DNA of 11,244 nucleotides, taken from NCBI GenBank assembly GCA_002315475.1, contig DCGI01000100.1, positions 17,440 through 28,683 on the forward strand. Direction: 5' to 3'. The number at the start of each line of letters is the position of its first letter. The first letter of the stretch is position 1. Source of the stretch: Christensenella sp. UBA1782. Its GTDB lineage: Bacteria; Bacillota; Clostridia; Christensenellales; DTU072. The translations under genes and the position numbers were made by a program. The notes beneath the pieces are model-generated. The model did not search any database. It was given only the letters and a program-made list of their open reading frames with translations, and was not told the DNA's origin. Below are positions 7,085 to 11,244 of the stretch, one piece after another.

Positions 7085-7774
7085 ATGAAACTCATCACCC
7101 CAAACAATCACATCGTCCTGCTAACCGAAGATTCTCTGTATCTGCTGGACACAGGTTCCCCGTTTTCCGGTAGATTCGACGGAAAAGACATCGTCCTCTA
7201 CGAAAAAAGCTACAAAACCAATCCCATTCTACAGGCAACGCTTTCGCCCGATGCCGTCACGAAACTGACAGGCATCAAAGTGGACGGACTTATCGGTATG
7301 GACGTTTTGACCGACACAAACGGATTTATCGTAGACTACGATAACCAATCCATCTCTTTGGATATCCATCGTCAATCCGACAAGTCCCTTCCTTCCGTCG
7401 ATATCACTTTGCAAAATTTATTTGGTTCACAGTACGTTTCGGCAGACGGTCTTTCCTTGAACGGCGTTCCTATGCAAGGGAAGGTAGTCATCGATACGGG
7501 TGCTTATATCTCCTATATTCACCCTCGATACCTGTCCGAAGGACGCAAAACCGATTCCTTTTTTTCGGACTACAATCCCATTCTCGGCAACATAAACGGC
7601 TATTTTTATACCGGCACGCTCGGCACGACAAACGGTACCCTCTGTGCCGACTCTCTTTTCGCAAAAATTCCGGAACAGTGCGCATCGCTCTTCGACGGCA
7701 TTATCGGCATCGACAAAATTTCCACGCACTATATAGAACTCAATCTGCAAGACGGTAAAATCTATTATCGATAA
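7085..7774 (+). CDS. Two-lobe retropepsin-like aspartic protease
   Basis: This 229-residue protein has two complete aspartic-protease half sites. The first lobe carries LLDTGS (catalytic Asp22) and DGLIGMD (67-73); the second carries VIDTGA (catalytic Asp137) and DGIIGID (204-210). In retropepsins one chain supplies one DTG and one hydrophobic-hydrophobic-Gly motif, and two chains dimerise. Here both sets are in one chain, so a single-chain pseudodimer is expected. Each lobe is about 115 residues, much smaller than a pepsin lobe. There is no signal peptide or transmembrane helix, so a cytoplasmic role is likely. The ATG lies 11 nt after the phosphoesterase stop, and the AGGAGA ribosome binding site overlaps that stop codon, indicating coupled translation. 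It is the last gene before a strong terminator. The target protein is unknown. Confidence 0.82.
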   Translation: MKLITPNNHIVLLTEDSLYLLDTGSPFSGRFDGKDIVLYEKSYKTNPILQATLSPDAVTKLTGIKVDGLIGMDVLTDTNGFIVDYDNQSISLDIHRQSDKSLPSVDITLQNLFGSQYVSADGLSLNGVPMQGKVVIDTGAYISYIHPRYLSEGRKTDSFFSDYNPILGNINGYFYTGTLGTTNGTLCADSLFAKIPEQCASLFDGIIGIDKISTHYIELNLQDGKIYYR

Positions 7775-7790
7775 TCTTTTTTTAGAACAG

Positions 7791-7823
7791 CAATCTCTTG
7801 TCGAAAGGCAAGAGATTGTTTTT
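7791..7823 (+). terminator. Rho-independent terminator of the protease operon
   Basis: Perfect 10-nt arms CAATCTCTTG (7791-7800) and CAAGAGATTG (7809-7818) extend by a T-G and a C-G pair around a GAAA tetraloop and are followed by a run of T. It begins 16 nt after the protease stop codon. Confidence 0.95.
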
Positions 7824-7831
7824 GGAAACGC

Positions 7832-7860
7832 TTGACAAGTAAACAAACGTTTACTATACT
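7832..7860 (+). promoter_or_regulatory. Promoter of the TetR-relic operon
   Basis: TTGACA (7832-7837) and TATACT (7855-7860) are spaced by 17 bp. The spacer contains the palindrome at 7839-7854. The 11-mer AAACGCTTGAC that covers the -35 region recurs exactly at the MerR promoter (10270-10280). Confidence 0.9.
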
Positions 7861-7880
7861 ATCGGCTAACAAACGTTTAC
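7839..7880. promoter_or_regulatory. Two TetR-type operator copies
   Basis: The 13-mer AACAAACGTTTAC occurs at 7842-7854 and again at 7868-7880, 26 bp apart. The first copy lies in a perfect inverted repeat GTAAAC-AAAC-GTTTAC (7839-7854) within the promoter spacer. The second covers the expected transcript start. Both share the core AAACGTTT, a pattern common for TetR-family operators. Two sites straddling the -10 box would give tight repression by a full-length TetR protein. Confidence 0.8.
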
Positions 7881-7900
7881 CAAATACGGAAAAATCTATT

Positions 7901-8164
7901 ATGACCACGAAAGAAAAAATTTTATTCACCACCCTTCATTTTACCGAGGGAGTGGAACGTTTCTTCTCGTCCCTTTTTTCCCGCATGATGCAAGAAAAAT
8001 ATTTAACGGCGGACGATCCGACTTTTTTGGCGTTTGAATTTGTCGCACCCGTTTCCGAATTGGTACATTTATGCGACCGAGAACCCCAAAAAGAGAAAGA
8101 ATGTCTGCACAAAGCCGAGTGGCACGTAGACCGCTTTGTTTCGTTGCACGCCAAAAACGTATGA
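7901..8164 (+). pseudogene. Internally deleted TetR-family regulator lacking the HTH
   Basis: The frame codes for 87 residues instead of the roughly 190 usual for TetR. The start MTTKEKILFTTLHF matches helix 1 of TetR proteins, after which one would expect the helix-turn-helix. Instead the sequence runs straight into a C-terminal ligand/dimer domain with the typical pattern TADDPTFLAFEFVAPVSELV and a final long helix (about 35-84). The central part of about 100 codons, including the whole DNA-recognition motif, is missing, yet the frame remains open. The promoter and two operator copies upstream are intact. The ATG has only a weak ribosome binding site (GGA). It is 16 nt before the membrane flavodoxin gene. 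It may be a decaying regulator, or a small protein that binds ligand or partner without DNA contact. Confidence 0.75.
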
Positions 8165-8180
8165 TTTCGGAGGATACTTT

Positions 8181-9083
8181 ATGAAAAAGAAGAAAAATAC
8201 AGCAAGAATACTCTTATTGTTTTGGACGGCGTTTATCGGTTTCGGAGCGGTTGCGGGGAGTTTAGGAATGTTGCTCGACAGAAGCGGGCATGCACTCGGC
8301 ATGGACGGAATGTTGCCGTATTTTCAAGTGCTTCCTTTTGCCGACGTCCTTTTCCGTGATTTCCTTTTTTCGGGGATTGCTTTATTGCTTGTCAACGGCG
8401 TAACCAACTTGCTTTCATTCGGTTTACTGCTTGCCCGCAAAAAAATCGGAATCGTACTCGGCACCGTTTTCGGCGTCACTTTGATGCTTTGGATTTGTAT
8501 TCAGTTTTATATTTTTCCGGCTAATTTCCTTTCTACGGCTTATTTTATTTTCGGCTTTTTGCAAACCGTTTGCGGCTATACCGCTTGGGTACGCTACAAA
8601 CAACAACGATTCCGATTCGATGCAAGTAAATACTGCCGTATCGGAAAAAATCCTCGTGCTTTGGTGGTGTACTTTTCTCGGGAAGGTTATACCGAAAAAG
8701 CGGCTTACGAAGAAGCCGACAAAACGGGTGCCGAAGTCTACGCCGTAAAAACCACCGAAAAAATTGACGGCAATCTCGGTTTTTTATGGTGCGGACGCTT
8801 CGGGACGGAACGGAAACCCATGCCTATCGAAAAAGTTTCCGTCGATTGGAAAAAGTACGACGCGGTAACGATTTTTACTCCCGTCTGGGTATTCTCATTG
8901 GCGGCACCCGTTCGGGAATTCTGCAAGCAGGCGAGCGGAAAAATAAAAAACGTCCGTTTGGTTTGCGTCCATTTCACAAAAGGCAAATACACCGGCGTGC
9001 GAAAAGAATGTGAAGCCCTGTTGCAATCGAATATCGACGACTACGAAAACAGAATTTGCCGATTCGGGGAGATAAAAAAATGA
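8181..9083 (+). CDS. Four-helix membrane protein fused to a flavodoxin-like domain
   Basis: The 300-residue protein has four hydrophobic helices (near 8-31, 60-84, 88-112, 115-137) and then a soluble flavodoxin-like domain (about 159-298). LVVYFSREGYTEKAA (161-175) is the FMN phosphate-binding loop, and TPVWVFSLAAPVREF (233-247) resembles the second flavin-binding loop. Basic residues at the start, between helices 2 and 3 and after helix 4 predict both ends inside, so the flavodoxin would be cytoplasmic. It probably binds FMN and carries electrons or acts as a membrane-bound reductase; the partner is unknown. The ATG at 8181 has GGAGG 7 nt before it; an in-frame Met 15 codons earlier lies in the TetR relic and is rejected. 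Its last codons overlap the next gene by 4 nt (ATGA). Confidence 0.85.
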   Translation: MKKKKNTARILLLFWTAFIGFGAVAGSLGMLLDRSGHALGMDGMLPYFQVLPFADVLFRDFLFSGIALLLVNGVTNLLSFGLLLARKKIGIVLGTVFGVTLMLWICIQFYIFPANFLSTAYFIFGFLQTVCGYTAWVRYKQQRFRFDASKYCRIGKNPRALVVYFSREGYTEKAAYEEADKTGAEVYAVKTTEKIDGNLGFLWCGRFGTERKPMPIEKVSVDWKKYDAVTIFTPVWVFSLAAPVREFCKQASGKIKNVRLVCVHFTKGKYTGVRKECEALLQSNIDDYENRICRFGEIKK

Positions 9084-9478
9084 AAAAATCGTTTGTGTTT
9101 TTTTTGACAATTTTCCTTTGCTTTGCTTGCGTTTCTTGTCGAGAAACCGAAACGGGGAAAAACAATCTTACCGTAAACTGCATAATACAAGAAACGGAAA
9201 CTTCGGTTTTTTCCTCGTACGATTTGTTCCGAGGAACACGCGTTTATTCGGTTACCGTAGGAGAAACACCTATTCGTCTTTTCGTCGAAATATTGACGAA
9301 AGACGGAGATTTGGGCGTTTCCGTCATGCGGAACGATACGTCCGAGTATTCCGGAAACGCCCTCCCCACTTCCGCTTTTTCCGTTTTGCTGACGGAAAGC
9401 GGAAGCTATACGATTACGGTAAAGGCAAACAATCATCAAGGAAGCTATACCTTCTCCCGGCAGGAGGAAAAACCGTGA
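9080..9478 (+). CDS. Small probable lipoprotein with beta-sandwich domain
   Basis: The 132-residue product has an N-terminal hydrophobic signal (MKKSFVFFLTIFLCFACVSC). Cys20 is the best lipidation site, although Cys at -3 is unusual for a lipobox; Cys17 is an alternative. The rest (about 28-127) alternates short hydrophobic stretches and ends in TESGSYTITVKANNHQGSY, similar in pattern to secreted beta-sandwich domains of the pre-peptidase C-terminal type. I do not recognise a specific family. It overlaps the flavodoxin gene by ATGA, so it is co-translated. A strong AGGAGG (9462-9467) lies within its last codons and is placed for the next frame, a GTG at 9475. Confidence 0.75.
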   Translation: MKKSFVFFLTIFLCFACVSCRETETGKNNLTVNCIIQETETSVFSSYDLFRGTRVYSVTVGETPIRLFVEILTKDGDLGVSVMRNDTSEYSGNALPTSAFSVLLTESGSYTITVKANNHQGSYTFSRQEEKP

Positions 9479-9651
9479 TTTCGCTTGCGAGCTTGGAAAG
9501 AATCCGATGCAAGGAAGGTAGCACCCGAAAACTTAAAAACCGTCATTCGACAACCCGTTCGGAAACTTCCGTAGAAAAGAAAGTCATACGCTCCCGAACA
9601 AAAATACGCCGTTTGGGTTCCCGTACACATGGAATAGGAAGTATATACTTT
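9475..9651 (+). other. Possible decayed small gene or GrpB N-terminal extension
   Basis: A GTG at 9475 overlaps the lipoprotein stop by GTGA and has AGGAGG 7 nt upstream, an excellent start signal. From there 59 codons stay open, in frame with the GrpB ATG at 9652. The encoded peptide is very rich in Arg and Lys and does not look like a GrpB N-terminus. The next frame, interrupted by stops at 9572 and 9635, reads more like protein, for example ESDARKVAPENLKTVIRQPV and YAPEQKYAVWVPVHME. The region may therefore be a small gene broken by frameshifts between the lipoprotein and GrpB. Confidence 0.4.
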
Positions 9652-10233
9652 ATGAAGAAACAATTATCCGAAATGACTTTACAAGAACTTTGGGAACTGT
9701 TCCCGATCTTTTTAGTACCGCATAAAAAGGTATGGGGCGACTATTACCGAGAGGCGGAAGCGGCACTGAAAAAAATTCTTCCTACCGAGATTTTTCGCAT
9801 CGAACATATCGGAAGTACGGCTATCGGTACCATCATGGCGAAAGATATCGTCGATATTCTTTTGGAGGTAAAACCGAACGTGTCGGTATCGGACGTTGCC
9901 GAAAAAGCGGAGCAAATCGGTTTTATTCGTATGTCGCAAAGTCCGGACAGAATCTCTTTGAATTTCGGTTATACGCCCGACGGTTTTGCCGAGAAGGTAT
10001 TTCATCTGCATCTACGGCGAGCGGGGGATAACGACGAACTCTACTTTCGAGATTATTTAATCGACCATCCCGACGTAGCCTGCGCGTATGAATCTTTGAA
10101 AATATCGTTATGGAAACAATTTGAACACGACCGAGACGGTTATACCGAGGCGAAAAGCGACTTCATCCGCACCCAAACGACACTGGCTCGGAGCTTCTAC
10201 CGAAATCGGTATTCCTTCGACGAAACCAATTAA
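9652..10233 (+). CDS. GrpB family protein (UPF0157, nucleotidyltransferase-like)
   Basis: The 193-residue protein carries the GrpB signature IEHIGSTAIGTIMAKDIVDIL (50-70), with the Gly-Ser pair and the Asp residues placed as in nucleotidyltransferase folds, and the second block FHLHL...YFRDYLIDHPDVACAY (117-146) followed by the conserved helix ending in DRDGYTEAKSDFI (160-172). The N-terminal ELWELFPIFLVPH motif (12-24) is also typical. The biochemical role of the family is poorly known; transfer of a nucleotide is inferred from the fold. The chosen ATG has AGGAAG about 10 nt upstream. A longer product beginning at the GTG at 9475 would add 59 basic residues and is less likely. It is last in the TetR-relic operon; no clear terminator follows. 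Confidence 0.9.
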   Translation: MKKQLSEMTLQELWELFPIFLVPHKKVWGDYYREAEAALKKILPTEIFRIEHIGSTAIGTIMAKDIVDILLEVKPNVSVSDVAEKAEQIGFIRMSQSPDRISLNFGYTPDGFAEKVFHLHLRRAGDNDELYFRDYLIDHPDVACAYESLKISLWKQFEHDRDGYTEAKSDFIRTQTTLARSFYRNRYSFDETN

Positions 10234-10275
10234 AAAAACATTTCAAAACTTTTCGGAAATTTTTACAAAAAACGC

Positions 10276-10306
10276 TTGACTCTCCCCTTCGGGTAGCGTT
10301 TATAGT
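10276..10306 (+). promoter_or_regulatory. MerR-type promoter with 19-bp spacer and dyad operator
   Basis: TTGACT (10276-10281) and TATAGT (10301-10306) are separated by 19 bp instead of 17, the hallmark of promoters activated by MerR proteins through DNA distortion. The spacer contains CTCCCC-TTC-GGGTAG (10282-10296), an inverted repeat matching at five of six pairs. It sits directly before the MerR gene and so should be autoregulated. Confidence 0.88.
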
Positions 10307-10325
10307 GTAGCAGCAAGGAGGAAAA

Positions 10326-11114
10326 ATGTTAAAAATCGGTGAGTTCAGTAAAGTTGCCAAAACCACGATAAAAACCCTTCGTTTTTACGACCGGGAGGGA
10401 CTTTTTAAGCCGCAAAAAATTGACGAAAACGGCTACCGTTATTACGGTATCGAACAGTTACATACCCTTTTGTACATCGTGGAACTTCGCAAACTCGGTT
10501 TATCCGTCAAAGACGTACGGTTGATTTTGGAGGGAAAACATAAGCAAGAAATATTAAGCGCGCACTTGCAAAAACTATATCTGCAAAAGAAAACGACGGA
10601 AGACAATATCCTTACCTTGCAAAATATGTTATGCAAAGGAGTCAGTATGAGAGAATACAAAATTATTGAAAAAACGGTTCCGGATTACAACGTTTATTAC
10701 CGCCACGGAACCATTCCTACCATGGACGAACTTTTTAATTTCGTTTTAGAAGCGGGAGAGGAAGTCCGAAAATACAACCCGCAACTGGAATGTGAAGAAT
10801 ATTGCTTCATTACCTACACCGCCAAAGAGTACCGCCAAACCAATGTGGAATTGGAATACGTGGAAGCGGTGAAGTCGCCCGTCCGAGAAAGCGAAAATAT
10901 AAAAAGCAAATTTTTACGGGGCGGAAAATTCGTCACCGTCGCACACAAAGGAAGCTATTCCGAACTTTCGCAAGCATATGCTTTCGTTTTGGAGTACGTC
11001 CAGACCAACGGTCTGACAATCAACGGCGACCTTCGAGAAGTTTATATCGACGGTTGTTGGAACAAAGACGACGAAAACGACTACTTGACCGAAATTCAAG
11101 TGCCGATCGCCTAA
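10326..11114 (+). CDS. MerR-family regulator with GyrI-like effector domain
   Basis: A BmrR/TipA-like one-component regulator of 262 residues. The winged helix-turn-helix occupies about 1-70 (MLKIGEFSKVAKTTIKTLRFYDREGL, then NGYRYY and the helix LRKLGLSVKDVRLIL). A dimerisation helix follows (about 74-103), then a GyrI-like effector-binding domain (about 110-262), with AHKGSYSELSQAYAFV (206-221) and the closing EVYIDGCW...YLTEIQVPI (238-261). Such proteins bind small, often cationic or drug-like ligands. The start has AGGAGG 4 nt upstream, and the 19-bp-spacer promoter just before it suggests that it activates its own transcription. The target gene, if different, may lie outside the window: the next sequence is a hairpin and a tandem repeat. 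Confidence 0.94.
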   Translation: MLKIGEFSKVAKTTIKTLRFYDREGLFKPQKIDENGYRYYGIEQLHTLLYIVELRKLGLSVKDVRLILEGKHKQEILSAHLQKLYLQKKTTEDNILTLQNMLCKGVSMREYKIIEKTVPDYNVYYRHGTIPTMDELFNFVLEAGEEVRKYNPQLECEEYCFITYTAKEYRQTNVELEYVEAVKSPVRESENIKSKFLRGGKFVTVAHKGSYSELSQAYAFVLEYVQTNGLTINGDLREVYIDGCWNKDDENDYLTEIQVPIA

Positions 11115-11129
11115 CGAACAAAACGTCGC

Positions 11130-11158
11130 TCCCGCTTTTTATTTTGGCAAAAGCGGGA
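11130..11158. repeat. Hairpin after the MerR gene
   Basis: Ten-base arms TCCCGCTTTT (11130-11139) and AAAAGCGGGA (11149-11158) enclose a 9-nt loop, 15 nt after the MerR stop. There is no T run after the stem on either strand, so intrinsic termination is uncertain although the position suits a 3' end. Confidence 0.7.
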
Positions 11159-11162
11159 TGCA

Positions 11163-11244
11163 CTCGGGGAGGAACCCTTTTTATCGGGTATACGTTGCTC
11201 GGGGAAGGAACCCTTTTTATCGCGTATAAGCTGCTCGGGGAAGG
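11163..11244. repeat. 36-bp tandem repeat, cut by the window edge
   Basis: Two near-complete units and the first 11 nt of a third are visible. Each begins CTCGGGGA and contains GGAACCCTTTTTATCG and GTATA; starts are at 11163, 11198 and 11234. The first unit is one nucleotide shorter because GAGG replaces GAAGG. Units differ at only a few positions. The number of copies beyond the window is unknown. No spacers differ between copies, so it is not a CRISPR array. Confidence 0.85.

Noticed and set aside
9118..9474. Upstream part of the long frame leading to GrpB
   Set aside because: It overlaps the lipoprotein gene in another frame, and its product is Arg-rich noise with no family pattern.
11130..11158. 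Calling the hairpin after MerR a rho-independent terminator
   Set aside because: The stem is good but no T run follows it on either strand, so it is listed as a hairpin only.
11163..11244. CRISPR array
   Set aside because: The whole 36-bp unit repeats with no variable spacers, and no cas gene is present.

Overview
The window reads as chromosomal DNA of a low-to-mid GC Gram-positive bacterium, most likely a clostridial Bacillota lineage. The grounds are strong AGGAGG ribosome binding sites, near-consensus TTGACA/TATAAT promoters, U-tract terminators, Gram-positive style lipoproteins and the typical XRE, TetR and MerR regulators. No rRNA, tRNA, insertion sequence, integrase or CRISPR array was seen. 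Family calls come from reading motifs by eye; no database search was possible.

Layout. Positions 1-4605 are read on the minus strand. They hold a partial unknown gene that carries large palindromes and runs off the left edge, a membrane-anchored GH31 glycosidase directly upstream of it, a 0.4 kb gap with a minus-strand terminator, and a 498-residue lipoprotein of unknown function. Positions 4699-11114 are read on the plus strand. They hold a small XRE repressor divergent from the lipoprotein, then a three-gene unit (ADP-ribosylglycohydrolase family protein, calcineurin-like phosphoesterase, two-lobe retropepsin-like aspartic protease) closed by a strong terminator. Next is a TetR-type promoter driving an internally deleted TetR relic, a membrane flavodoxin, a small lipoprotein and a GrpB-family protein. 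Last is a MerR/GyrI-like regulator behind a 19-bp-spacer promoter. The right edge holds a hairpin and the start of a 36-bp tandem repeat.

How the parts may work together. The XRE/lipoprotein pair looks like a self-contained repressor-target module: one TACGA-N7-TCGTA operator fills the 17-bp spacer of the lipoprotein promoter, and a second lies just before the XRE start, which may be leaderless. The TetR promoter uses the same operator-in-spacer design, but the regulator has lost its DNA-binding domain, so the operon may now be controlled from elsewhere or be constitutive. The most unusual protein is the 229-residue aspartic protease with two DTG motifs and two Gly-Ile/Leu-Ile-Gly motifs, predicted to form its active site from one chain. 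The glycosidase is also unusual: five predicted membrane helices are fused to a GH31 catalytic domain.
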